NCBI GenBank assembly: GCA_018066125.1
Contig: JAGHSA010000061.1
Location: 1 to 50,136, forward strand
Reading direction: 5' to 3'
Length of the DNA: 50,136 nucleotides
Source of the DNA: Candidatus Cryptobacteroides onthequi
GTDB taxonomy: Bacteria; Bacteroidota; Bacteroidia; Bacteroidales; UBA932
This document shows positions 24,660 through 31,826 of this stretch, piece by piece. Below the pieces are notes generated by a model that worked only from the letters and a program-made list of their open reading frames with translations, was not told the origin of the DNA and made no database searches. Made by a program: the position numbers and the translations under genes. Positions within the stretch are counted from its first letter, which is position 1. Each line of letters begins with the position of its first letter.

Positions 24660-26063
24660 ATGAGATATTACGACAGACTCATTTTCGAACTTTCGAAGAA
24701 AGGCCGTACAGGCTATTCTCTGCAGGCACCTCAGGTCAAGGCTGAATGCACCATCCCTTCAGGACTTCTCCGTGCAGAGGCTCCGGCACTCCCGGAGGTG
24801 AGCGAAGTGGACGTTGTGCGCCATTACACAAACCTCTCGCAGATGAATTTCGGTGTGGATACCGGTTTCTATCCGCTCGGAAGCTGTACCATGAAGTACA
24901 ATCCGAAGATCAATGAGGAGATGGCAAACCTTGCCGGATTCCAGGGCATACATCCACTTCAGGACGCATCCACAGTGAAGGGCGTCAAGGAAGTCTATGA
25001 TGTCCTCGACAGCTATCTTGCCACCATCACCGGTATGAAGCATTTCACCTTCAAGCCTTGCGCCGGCGCACATGGCGAGCTCACCGGTCTGATGATCATG
25101 CGCTCCTACCATATGTCACGTGGCGACATGGCCCGTACAAAGGTCATCGTTCCAGACAGCGCACACGGCACCAACCCTGCTTCTGCTTCAGTCTGCGGAC
25201 TTGAGATCGTGGTGGTCAAGTCAAATGCCAATGGACTCGTGGACGTCGAGGATCTCAAACCTCTTCTCGGACCGGACATCGCAGGTATCATGATGACCAA
25301 TCCGAATACCTGCGGTCTCTTCGAAAAGGACATCAAGGAAATTGCGGACCTCGTTCACGAGTGCGGCGGTCTCCTTTATTATGACGGAGCCAACATGAAC
25401 CCTCTTCTCGGAGCTGTGCGCCCAGGTGAGATGGGGTTCGATATCATGCACCTCAACCTGCATAAGACCTTCTCGACTCCTCATGGAGGAGGCGGACCTG
25501 GCAGCGGACCTGTCGGTGTGTGCGAGAAGCTCGTTCCTTTCCTCGGTCAGAATGTATCAGGCTTCAACGGTAACTTCGGTGTCATCGTCAGGGCTCTTGC
25601 CTACGTGCTCATGCTCGGCAAGCAGAATCTCAGACTTGCGGGACGTCTTGCAACTCTCAATGCCAATTATATCAAAGAGTCCCTCCGTGATGCCTACAAG
25701 CTCCCAATCGGCAGTGTCTGCAAGCATGAGTTTGTTTTCGACGGACTTATCGATGACGGTTCTGCTACAGGAAAGCCAGGCGCCACTACACTTGACGTGG
25801 CCAAGAGACTTCTCGATTTCGGCTACCATGCACCGACCATCTACTTCCCGCTCCTGTTCCATCAGGCTCTCATGATCGAGCCGACAGAGACGGAGTCCAA
25901 GGAGACGCTGGATGCATTCATCGATGTGATGCATACCATAGCAGCTGAGGCTGCGCAGGATCCGGAGATCCTTCATGCAGCTCCTCACTGTGCTCCTATC
26001 ACACGCCCGGATGAAACGACTGCAGCACGAAATCCTATCCTGAAGTATCAGGATGAGGCATAA
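24660..26063 (+). CDS. gcvPB: Glycine dehydrogenase (decarboxylating) subunit 2, P protein C-terminal half
   Basis: PLP-carrying half of the split P protein. At 467 aa the Schiff-base lysine is Lys269 in LNLHKTFSTPHGGGGPG. Other conserved blocks are FYPLGSCTMKYNPK (residues 70-83), CAGAHGELTGL, DSAHGTNPASA, and TNPNTCGLFE with the adjacent YYDGANMN that contacts PLP. It ends the gcv cluster; a small outer membrane protein gene starts 46 nt later and may be separately expressed. With gcvT and gcvH it completes the glycine cleavage system apart from the L protein. Confidence 0.97.
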   Translation: MRYYDRLIFELSKKGRTGYSLQAPQVKAECTIPSGLLRAEAPALPEVSEVDVVRHYTNLSQMNFGVDTGFYPLGSCTMKYNPKINEEMANLAGFQGIHPLQDASTVKGVKEVYDVLDSYLATITGMKHFTFKPCAGAHGELTGLMIMRSYHMSRGDMARTKVIVPDSAHGTNPASASVCGLEIVVVKSNANGLVDVEDLKPLLGPDIAGIMMTNPNTCGLFEKDIKEIADLVHECGGLLYYDGANMNPLLGAVRPGEMGFDIMHLNLHKTFSTPHGGGGPGSGPVGVCEKLVPFLGQNVSGFNGNFGVIVRALAYVLMLGKQNLRLAGRLATLNANYIKESLRDAYKLPIGSVCKHEFVFDGLIDDGSATGKPGATTLDVAKRLLDFGYHAPTIYFPLLFHQALMIEPTETESKETLDAFIDVMHTIAAEAAQDPEILHAAPHCAPITRPDETTAARNPILKYQDEA

Positions 26064-26109
26064 TTTTGGCAGTGATTACTACACGCAACAAAAACAGTTA
26101 TCATTTATC

Positions 26110-26571
26110 ATGAAAAAAATTATTCTTGCTATCGCTCTTTGCTTTGCAGCAATCAGCATGAATGCTCAGGATTACAACTGGGCAGTGGGTGTGAGAGGCG
26201 GTGGAATGGCTTCTGGTCTTACCGTCAAGAAGGTTCTCAGCGATGCGAATGCATTTGAAGTGAATGTGAATTACTGGTACAATAATGGCGGTATCATCGC
26301 CGGCATGTACGAATGGAGCACTCCAGTCATCGCAGAGGGATTCAACCTCTATTATGGTATCGGTGCACATCTCGGAAGCGGATTCTCCAGGAAGAGCGAC
26401 ACTGATGTAGCTACATTCAAGATCGGTGCAGATGCAGTGGTCGGTCTCGAGTACAAGATTCCGGCAGCTCCTATCGCCATCTCTCTTGATTACCGTCCTT
26501 TCCTCAATGTGATCGACTCTTTTGATCTCGGTCTCTATGATGTAGGTCTCGGCCTCAAGTTCTGCTTCTAG
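26110..26571 (+). CDS. Small outer membrane beta-barrel protein (OmpA-like/PorT-like fold)
   Basis: 153-aa exported protein. The start MKKIILAIALCFAAISMNAQ is a clear signal peptide with the M-x-A-Q cleavage context very common in Bacteroidota; a 19-residue N-terminal extension overlapping gcvPB is rejected. The mature part alternates hydrophobic and polar residues in strands such as YNWAVGVRGGGMASGL, FNLYYGIGAHLGSGF, VVGLEYKIPAAPIAISLDY and LYDVGLGLKFCF. The final F is typical of outer membrane barrels recognised by BamA. It probably forms an eight-stranded barrel. Function is unknown; it could be a structural or adhesion-related barrel. It is followed by a strong terminator. Confidence 0.85.
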   Translation: MKKIILAIALCFAAISMNAQDYNWAVGVRGGGMASGLTVKKVLSDANAFEVNVNYWYNNGGIIAGMYEWSTPVIAEGFNLYYGIGAHLGSGFSRKSDTDVATFKIGADAVVGLEYKIPAAPIAISLDYRPFLNVIDSFDLGLYDVGLGLKFCF

Positions 26572-26589
26572 AATCTTTTGAATATTCAT

Positions 26590-26624
26590 GGCAGCCGGTA
26601 AGTGATTATCGGCTGCCTTTATTT
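26590..26624 (+). terminator. Intrinsic terminator after the small barrel gene
   Basis: An 8-bp stem GGCAGCCG/CGGCTGCC with a 12-nt loop is followed by TTTATTT, 18 nt after the stop codon. It closes the gcv-side transcription unit ahead of the convergent lrgB. Confidence 0.88.
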
Positions 26625-26731
26625 ATCCTCACCCCGGTCCTGAGACTGACAGTGCAGAAAACTTCAGAGATATCCCGACTTATGTGGAAGGCATTGACGG
26701 CAAGGGCGGCACGGGCAGAGCCAGAGTCGGA

Positions 26732-27415
26732 TCAAAGATTTGCCAGAGGGACCACAATGGCAGTGACCACGCCCATCAGAGCTATGCACAGGCCGCTGAC
26801 GGCCCCTTCTGCAGCGCCTTCCTCTATGGCTCTGGCGGTGCCAAGTCCGTGAGACGAGCATCCGAGAGCTGCGCCGCGTGCGAGAGGATCCTTGATGTGA
26901 AGGAGGCCCATGACCGCTGGACCGATCACGTTGCCTGCGAAGCCGCTCAGCACGACAGTTACGGCAGCCAGAGACGGGTTGCCCTTCAGGTTCTGCACAA
27001 TGTCCATCGCGATAGGGGTTGTGACCGATTTCGGTTCAAGCGAGAGAATCATCAGTGGAGAAAGGGAACAGAGCCGGCCTATGGCCATGACGCTGATGAC
27101 GCTCACTATGCTGCCGACGGTCACGGCAGCCGCTATTGCGGCGAAATTCTCTGCCACGATGTCTCTGTGCTCATATAGCTTCACGCCGAGAGCGACAACG
27201 CAGGGGCCGAGGATGAATGATACGATGCGGTTGCTTTCAAGATAAAAGTCACAAGGAATATCGAATGCAAGAAGCACGGCGATGATTGCCGGAATGCATA
27301 TGAAGAGTGGGTGAAGCAGTGCAAGCCCGCTCTTTTTTCTGCACCATACGCCCAGCAGATACGCCCCGAATGTGAGTGCGATCATCACCGGTGTGTTTGC
27401 GATCAGTGATGTCAT
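26732..27415 (-). CDS. lrgB: LrgB family membrane protein
   Basis: Partner of LrgA in the CidAB/LrgAB class, associated with control of murein hydrolase activity, autolysis or small-carboxylate (pyruvate) transport. At 227 aa it is mostly hydrophobic. Conserved stretches are LEPKSVTTPIAMDI (residues ~125-140), GFAGNVIGPAVM and LGCSSHGLGTARAIE, diagnostic of LrgB. Its ATG overlaps the lrgA stop by 4 nt, so the two are translationally coupled. It converges with the small barrel gene; the ~110 nt between terminator and stop codon hold nothing I recognise. Confidence 0.93.
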   Translation of the reverse strand: MTSLIANTPVMIALTFGAYLLGVWCRKKSGLALLHPLFICIPAIIAVLLAFDIPCDFYLESNRIVSFILGPCVVALGVKLYEHRDIVAENFAAIAAAVTVGSIVSVISVMAIGRLCSLSPLMILSLEPKSVTTPIAMDIVQNLKGNPSLAAVTVVLSGFAGNVIGPAVMGLLHIKDPLARGAALGCSSHGLGTARAIEEGAAEGAVSGLCIALMGVVTAIVVPLANL

Positions 27416-27771
27416 CTCCGCCTCCTTGTTTTAAGCTTTATGGTCCACTCTGCAGCCAGTCCCGAGCAGACCATCACTATGACTGTGGTCGATATGAGCA
27501 CTATGACCCAGCCCCAGAAGTTTGTCCTGATGATGCCCCACTCATTCATGATGCCCACGAATGCCGGAATGAAGAATATGGTCATGTTGCCGGTGAGGAA
27601 GTCCGCCACTTCGCGGACGCTCTCGATTTTGACGATGCGCAGGCAGAGTGCGGCGAAAAGCAAGAGCATGCCTGCCACACTGCCGGGGATGAAATGCCGT
27701 ATCATGACGGACACGAACTCTCCCAGTGCGAGGAAACCGAGAATGATAGCTATGCCTCTGATGGTTTTCAT
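27412..27771 (-). CDS. lrgA: LrgA/CidA family holin-like protein
   Basis: Small holin-like inner membrane protein of 119 aa with four predicted membrane spans. The start MKTIRGIAIILGFLALGEF is chosen over a 16-codon extension because the consensus promoter lies inside that extension. The motif FIPGSVAGMLLLF and the following FLTGNMTIFFIPAFVGIM match LrgA. It is the first gene of lrgAB, under a clear Bacteroidota promoter. In other bacteria the pair is induced by overflow metabolites; no regulator gene is adjacent here. Confidence 0.93.
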   Translation of the reverse strand: MKTIRGIAIILGFLALGEFVSVMIRHFIPGSVAGMLLLFAALCLRIVKIESVREVADFLTGNMTIFFIPAFVGIMNEWGIIRTNFWGWVIVLISTTVIVMVCSGLAAEWTIKLKTRRRR

Positions 27772-27788
27772 GTCTTTTAAAGATGGCG

Positions 27789-27819
27789 CAAAGGTAAGTA
27801 GAAACGCCATGATTTGCAA
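27789..27819 (-). promoter_or_regulatory. Promoter for lrgAB (TTG, 20 nt, TACCTTTG)
   Basis: On the minus strand TTG (27819-27817) and TACCTTTG (27796-27789) are spaced 20 nt, 18 nt before the lrgA start. It is one of the best consensus matches in the window. Confidence 0.82.
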
Positions 27820-27847
27820 TGCTGCTCGATATGTCGATTCTTTTAGT

Positions 27848-27855
27848 TACATTTG
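27848..27855 (+). promoter_or_regulatory. Likely -7 element for the acidic paralog pair
   Basis: TACATTTG lies 52-59 nt before the ATG at 27907. The -33 side is weak (CTG at 23 nt). Confidence 0.5.
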
Positions 27856-27906
27856 TGGATAGCGGTCAGCCATCTGGCATAAAAAGGACCGAATGGAATC
27901 GATAAT

Positions 27907-28344
27907 ATGGCATACCGGATCAAGATAGACCTTCCTGACGGATGGAAGCAGAGCTTTGAGCTCATAGAGGATGAGGATGGCAACCAGACCTCCCATCTTG
28001 AGGCTGTGACTTCAAGGGAAAACGAATACGTCGATATATACGTGGGTATTCTTCCTCCCGATACCACTGCGGAAGACGAAGCCATTTTCAATTACGCGGA
28101 TATGATCGGCTGGGACGAATCGGAACCGGTAGGGGAGGACAACAGCCCTCTTGCCGTCACAAAGTTCCAGAAGAAAAAAGCCTATGGCTTCGAAGGTCTC
28201 GTGGAGGACGGCATCCTCCGTGTCATGTGTGTGGAGATCCAGCCGGAGGTGCTTCTGGTCATGAATGTCTGCGCTCCCGACGAGACTGCGGTCGCAAAGA
28301 TGGTAAGATACATAGAGGTCAACATGACCATTTCACAGGAGTAA
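27907..28344 (+). CDS. Small acidic protein, paralog 1 (unknown family)
   Basis: 145-aa soluble acidic protein without signal peptide; I do not recognise the family. It is homologous to the next gene. Shared landmarks in order are LPDGW, a YVDIYVGILP strand, YADM, KKAYGFEGLVEDG, LRVMCVE, and a C-terminal alpha/beta segment ending NMTI. The pattern suggests a compact alpha/beta domain repeated as a tandem gene duplication. It is the first gene of a run with paralog 2, a NUC1 endonuclease and an aldo/keto reductase. Possible roles include binding or restraining the nuclease, but only gene order supports that. Confidence 0.75.
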   Translation: MAYRIKIDLPDGWKQSFELIEDEDGNQTSHLEAVTSRENEYVDIYVGILPPDTTAEDEAIFNYADMIGWDESEPVGEDNSPLAVTKFQKKKAYGFEGLVEDGILRVMCVEIQPEVLLVMNVCAPDETAVAKMVRYIEVNMTISQE

Positions 28345-28362
28345 ATCATAATATACAAGATA

Positions 28363-28791
28363 ATGGCAGTAAACATCACCCTCCCACTCCCTGCAGGATG
28401 GGCATCTGAAGTCGAGATTCTCAATGAGGAAGACACCGAAATCACCCACTACCAGGCATATCTCCCTGATGACAGGGCGCAGAAGGACAAGGCTCTCATC
28501 GACATATTTGTAGGCGTGACCCCTGAAGGTTCGTCGGCAGAGATCGAGGCATTGAACTCTTACGCCGAGATGTTTGATGACGACGATGACGATCCACTCA
28601 CCGTGTGGCCGTTCATGGGCAAGGAGGCATATGGATATGAAGGCCTCTGTGACGACGAGTCGCCAATGCGCTTCATGTGTGTGGAGACAGACCCTGACCT
28701 GCTTGCAATCATCACCGTGGCAGGCTGCAATGACGCCATGCTCGACAAGGCCATAGCCCTTCTCGACACCAAGCTTTCCATCAAGGCATAA
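28363..28791 (+). CDS. Small acidic protein, paralog 2 (unknown family)
   Basis: 142-aa acidic, soluble paralog of the preceding gene, 18 nt downstream. It keeps LPAGW, DIFVGVTP, SYAEMF, GKEAYGYEGL, MRFMCVE and an ending like KLSI. It carries a run of six aspartates around residues 69-75 (FDDDDDDP) where paralog 1 has DESEPVGED. The similarity is clear by eye but well below identity, so the duplication is not recent. Only 3 nt separate its stop from the nuclease start. Function is not known. Confidence 0.76.
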   Translation: MAVNITLPLPAGWASEVEILNEEDTEITHYQAYLPDDRAQKDKALIDIFVGVTPEGSSAEIEALNSYAEMFDDDDDDPLTVWPFMGKEAYGYEGLCDDESPMRFMCVETDPDLLAIITVAGCNDAMLDKAIALLDTKLSIKA

Positions 28792-28794
28792 CCG

Positions 28795-29583
28795 ATGAAG
28801 AAGAAATTGTCTGCGGCTGCAGCTGTCATCCTGCTTGCGGCCTGCTATCTTCTGTTCAACGGCAATGGGCCCGAAGCCCCTCTCCCGGAAGGACAGCTGG
28901 AGATACCGGCACCGTCCGCGGCTGACCATATCGTGGTGCATGAGGCATATACCTCTTCCTACAATACCACAACCCTCATCCCGAACTGGGTTGCCTATGA
29001 ACTCACTGAGGAGGAAACTTATGGCGATGTCGAGCGCGGAGACCGCATGTTCCGCATGGATCCGGACCTTGACACCAGACAGGCAAAGCGTGAGGACTAC
29101 TACAACTCCGGCTGGACGAAAGGTCATATGATACCGGCATCAGATGTGAGATGGAGCGCTTCCGGAATGGATGAGACATTCTATTTCACCAATGTCTGCC
29201 CCCAGAATGAGGTCCTGAATGCAGGCGACTGGGAATATCTCGAGCGCCAGGTACGCCGCTGGGCGCGTGAATTCGGCACTGCATATGTCGTGACAGGTCC
29301 CATAGTGGGAGAAGGGAAGTATGGTAGGATAGGGGATAGAGAAGTGACAGTCCCCGACGCCTTTTTCAAGGCAGTGCTCTGTCCCGACGGACCTACCTAC
29401 CACGCAATAGCATTCGTGATGAACAATGATGATTGCCGCTATTACCTGGACAAGTGCGCCATGAGCATCGACAGTCTCGAAGAGATGACAGGCCTCGACC
29501 TTTTCCCCGCCCTCGAAGACGATATCGAGAATATGATAGAATCCAGGTTCTCATTGAAGGACTGGAATATACGGACAAAATGA
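28795..29583 (+). CDS. DNA/RNA non-specific endonuclease (NUC1 family), exported or lipoprotein
   Basis: Sugar-nonspecific nuclease of the beta-beta-alpha-Me (Serratia nuclease/EndoG) fold, expected to degrade DNA and RNA outside the cytoplasm. At 262 aa it has an N-terminal hydrophobic signal with a possible lipobox LAAC (Cys17). The catalytic region reads GWTKGHMIPASD, so His111 is the general base; the usual DRGH is TKGH here. FTNVCPQNEVLNAGDWEYLE supplies the Mg-binding Asn, and YVVTGPIVG follows. It lies 3 nt after acidic paralog 2 and overlaps the aldo/keto reductase ATG by 4 nt. Nutrient scavenging of nucleic acids is the ordinary explanation. Confidence 0.9.
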   Translation: MKKKLSAAAAVILLAACYLLFNGNGPEAPLPEGQLEIPAPSAADHIVVHEAYTSSYNTTTLIPNWVAYELTEEETYGDVERGDRMFRMDPDLDTRQAKREDYYNSGWTKGHMIPASDVRWSASGMDETFYFTNVCPQNEVLNAGDWEYLERQVRRWAREFGTAYVVTGPIVGEGKYGRIGDREVTVPDAFFKAVLCPDGPTYHAIAFVMNNDDCRYYLDKCAMSIDSLEEMTGLDLFPALEDDIENMIESRFSLKDWNIRTK

Positions 29584-30614
29584 CAAATCCCATCTATTCC
29601 CCATCCCCTGAAAGGTACGACTCCGGCATGAATTACCGCCGTTGCGGCAGGAGCGGCATCCTTCTTCCCGAGATATCCCTTGGCTTATGGCACAATTTCG
29701 GTGATATCGATCCTCTGGCCAGATCGTTCGAGATGGCGCACTATGCCTTCGACCAAGGTATCGTGCATTTCGACCTTGCCAACAATTACGGCCCGTCCTA
29801 CGGCTCAGCCGAGGAGACATTCGGACAGATCATGAAGAAATCCCTCGCCCCATACAGGGACGAACTCTTCATTTCATCCAAGGCGGGCTATGACATGTGG
29901 CCAGGCCCATACGGCAACTGGGGGTCACGAAAGTACCTCATCAGCAGCCTTGACCAGAGTCTGAAGAGGATGAACCTCGACTACGTGGACATCTTCTACA
30001 CCCATCGTTTCGATCCTGAAACTCCTCTCGAGGAGACACTCCAGGCGCTTGTCGACATAGTACGCTCTGGCAGGGCTCTGTATGTGGGCATCTCCAGATA
30101 TCCGCACGAGGCGGCGCAGTTTGCGTACGACTACCTGAAGGAGCGAGACGTGCCATGTCTGCTTTATCAGGGCAAATACAATATCCTTGACCGTGGACCG
30201 GAGAAGTCCGGTGCAGACGGCAGGACTATTCTCCAGATGGCGAAAGATAACGGCGCCGGTTTCATATCTTTCTCCCCATTGGCTCAGGGACTTCTTACCG
30301 ACAGATACCTCAATGGCATTCCGGCGGACTCCAGAATGGCGACGAAGCCTAATCTCAGCAGGGAAGTGCTGACACCGCAGATGCTTGAAGCTCTCCGCAG
30401 ACTTGACGCCATCGCGGCTCAGAGGGGACAGAAGCTTGCCGAGATGGCACTGTCCTGGGTGCTCAAGGATGATATGGTGACCAGCGTGATAATTGGAGCA
30501 AGCTCAGTGGCGCAGATCGAGACAAACCTTCGTGCCGTGAAGAATACACGGTTCTCTGTCGAGGAACTTGCCGCTATCGAAGATGCTGTCAAGGGTGTGG
30601 TGATTACTCTTTGA
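29580..30614 (+). CDS. Aldo/keto reductase, L-glyceraldehyde-3-phosphate reductase (YghZ) type
   Basis: NADPH-dependent carbonyl reductase of the AKR14/K-channel-beta-like group. YghZ homologues reduce L-glyceraldehyde-3-phosphate and methylglyoxal. The start MTNPIYSPSPERYDSGMNYRRCG is the ATG overlapping the nuclease stop by 4 nt. The catalytic tetrad can be placed in FDLANNYGPSYGSAE (Asp, Tyr), SSKAGYDM (Lys) and FYTHRFDPETPLEE (His). The C-terminal SVIIGASSVAQIETNL is the cofactor-phosphate site. At 344 aa it has normal length. Its 3' end overlaps the convergent dtd by 11 nt. Detoxification of reactive carbonyls is the likely role. Confidence 0.9.
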   Translation: MTNPIYSPSPERYDSGMNYRRCGRSGILLPEISLGLWHNFGDIDPLARSFEMAHYAFDQGIVHFDLANNYGPSYGSAEETFGQIMKKSLAPYRDELFISSKAGYDMWPGPYGNWGSRKYLISSLDQSLKRMNLDYVDIFYTHRFDPETPLEETLQALVDIVRSGRALYVGISRYPHEAAQFAYDYLKERDVPCLLYQGKYNILDRGPEKSGADGRTILQMAKDNGAGFISFSPLAQGLLTDRYLNGIPADSRMATKPNLSREVLTPQMLEALRRLDAIAAQRGQKLAEMALSWVLKDDMVTSVIIGASSVAQIETNLRAVKNTRFSVEELAAIEDAVKGVVITL

Positions 30615-31056
30615 GACGGGAGTCGATGATGATGGTCACAGGACCGTCGTTGAGAAGATCGACTTTCATATCTGCACCGAATACACCTTTCAGCACTGGA
30701 CGCCCGGCGTCTGAGCTCAGAAGATCGCAATATCTCTCATAGAGGGGAATCGCCAGTTCGTGGCCGGCTGCACGGATATACGAAGGACGGTTCCCCTTTC
30801 GTGTTGATGCTGTCAGCGTGAATTGGGACACTGCCAGAAGACCTCCGTCTATGTCCACGACGCTGCGGTTCATGACACCGTTCTCATCATCGAAAATGCG
30901 CATGCCCGCAGTTTTCGAAGCAAGCCATTTTGCGTCTTCTTCCGTATCGCCGTTCTCTACCCCGACAAGGACAAGAAGTCCCTGCCCGATCTCGGAAACC
31001 TTATTGCCGTCAATCGTCACCGAGGCGTGACGTACCCTTTGTATCACAAGTCTCAT
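30604..31056 (-). CDS. dtd: D-aminoacyl-tRNA deacylase
   Basis: Hydrolyses D-aminoacyl-tRNAs and mischarged glycyl-tRNA-Ala to protect translation. At 150 aa it starts MRLVIQRVRHASVTIDG. The SQFTL motif (around residues 78-82) and the cross-subunit GP motif in NDGPVTIII are both present; the preceding residue is Asp rather than the more usual Ser. TRKGNRPSY and KGVFGADMKVDLL match the family. It is single copy, divergent from the HIT gene across a 100-nt region with opposing -7 boxes, and overlaps the aldo/keto reductase tail by 11 nt. Confidence 0.96.
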   Translation of the reverse strand: MRLVIQRVRHASVTIDGNKVSEIGQGLLVLVGVENGDTEEDAKWLASKTAGMRIFDDENGVMNRSVVDIDGGLLAVSQFTLTASTRKGNRPSYIRAAGHELAIPLYERYCDLLSSDAGRPVLKGVFGADMKVDLLNDGPVTIIIDSRLKE

Positions 31057-31075
31057 CGATTGCAGATTTAGACTG

Positions 31076-31083
31076 CAAATTTA
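31076..31083 (-). promoter_or_regulatory. Likely -7 element for dtd
   Basis: TAAATTTG on the minus strand lies 20-27 nt before the dtd start. The -33 side is not clear. Confidence 0.5.
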
Positions 31084-31096
31084 GCGAATTAATCCC

Positions 31097-31104
31097 TATA
31101 TTTG
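31097..31104 (+). promoter_or_regulatory. Likely -7 element for the HIT gene
   Basis: TATATTTG sits 53-60 nt before the HIT gene ATG, with a weak CTG 21 nt upstream. It nearly abuts the divergent dtd element, so the two polymerases would compete. Confidence 0.5.
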
Positions 31105-31156
31105 AATCGGTTCCCGTATGGGACCCGGGATTCAGTAAGACTAATACTTTCATAAT

Positions 31157-31573
31157 ATGCCACAGAACTGTTTGTATTGCCAGAACAAGGCAAAACTTGA
31201 TGAATTGATGATAAAGATCGCCGATCTTGATGTTTCCACCGTCTATCTTTTCAAAGAGCAGACACATCCCGGCAGATGTGTTGTCGCATACAAGGATCAT
31301 GTGGGCCAGCAGTTCGAGATCCCTGAGGCCGACTGGGTGAAGTTCATGCTTGACACCAGACGCGTGGCAGTAGCCATAGACAAGGCTTTCCATCCTGCGA
31401 AAATCAATTTCGGAGCATATTCGGATACGTTGAAGCATGCCCACTGGCATCTCTGCCCTAAATATGAAGGAGGACCGGAATGGGGCGGTACCTTCCAGAT
31501 GAATCCCGGTCAGACCTATCTGAGCGAGGAGGAATATGCATCAATGATAGAAAAGATTCGCGCAGAACTGTAG
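31157..31573 (+). CDS. HIT family nucleotide hydrolase/transferase
   Basis: Histidine-triad protein, probably cleaving nucleoside phosphoramidates or dinucleotide polyphosphates in the cytoplasm. At 138 aa the triad is HAHWHL with His94, His96 and His98. The N-terminal CLYCQ pair (Cys5, Cys8) resembles the zinc-binding cysteines of many HIT proteins. GRCVVAYKDHVGQQFEI and the PEWGGTFQMNPGQTYLSEEEY tail match a Bacteroidota/Firmicutes subgroup. It is followed by the tRNA-Cys promoter with no terminator of its own recognised. Confidence 0.92.
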   Translation: MPQNCLYCQNKAKLDELMIKIADLDVSTVYLFKEQTHPGRCVVAYKDHVGQQFEIPEADWVKFMLDTRRVAVAIDKAFHPAKINFGAYSDTLKHAHWHLCPKYEGGPEWGGTFQMNPGQTYLSEEEYASMIEKIRAEL

Positions 31574-31611
31574 AAGGTGTCCAATTATTTCCCTTTTTTG
31601 TGGGTCACCCC

Positions 31612-31641
31612 TTGCAAATTGCCGGAAAATTCATACCTTTG
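31612..31641 (+). promoter_or_regulatory. Promoter for tRNA-Cys (TTG, 19 nt, TACCTTTG)
   Basis: TTG at 31612-31614 and TACCTTTG at 31634-31641 match the consensus. The -7 box and the GCAATCC that follows are nearly identical to those at the tRNA-Phe promoter. Confidence 0.88.
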
Positions 31642-31652
31642 CAATCCAATCT

Positions 31653-31723
31653 GGTGCTTTGGCCGAGAGGTTAGGCACAGGTCTGCAAAACCTGCTAGAG
31701 CGGTTCAATTCCGCTAGGCACCT
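31653..31723 (+). tRNA. tRNA-Cys (GCA)
   Basis: 71-nt cloverleaf. Acceptor GGTGCTT/AGGCACC (one G-T pair) has discriminator T73, typical of tRNA-Cys. The anticodon stem CAGGT/ACCTG encloses loop CTGCAAA with anticodon GCA at 31685-31687, and the T loop GTTCAATTC is present. The CCA is not encoded. Confidence 0.96.
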
Positions 31724-31727
31724 CCCG

Positions 31728-31760
31728 AAGTCCCTTTCAGATATCTGAGAGGGACTTTTC
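31728..31760 (+). terminator. Intrinsic terminator after tRNA-Cys
   Basis: A near-perfect long palindrome centred at 31742/31743 pairs AAGTCCCT with AGGGACTT through TCAGATATCTGA, then TTTTC. Confidence 0.85.
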
Positions 31761-31778
31761 TCATATACGGGGGTGAAC

Positions 31779-31808
31779 AAAAAAGGAGTGCCTGAACGGC
31801 ACTCTTTT
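31779..31808. terminator. Bidirectional terminator before the DUF6515 gene end
   Basis: A 7-bp stem GAGTGCC/GGCACTC with loop TGAAC is flanked by an A-run on the left and T4 on the right. On the minus strand it terminates the Ser-rich protein gene. Confidence 0.8.
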
Positions 31809-31826
31809 CATTGTATGCAGATAAGC

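Noticed and set aside
27907-29583. Nuclease toxin with immunity proteins
   Set aside because: No secretion or polymorphic-toxin domains are present, the nuclease has its own signal peptide, and the acidic genes precede rather than follow it. Kept only as a low-grade possibility in the findings.
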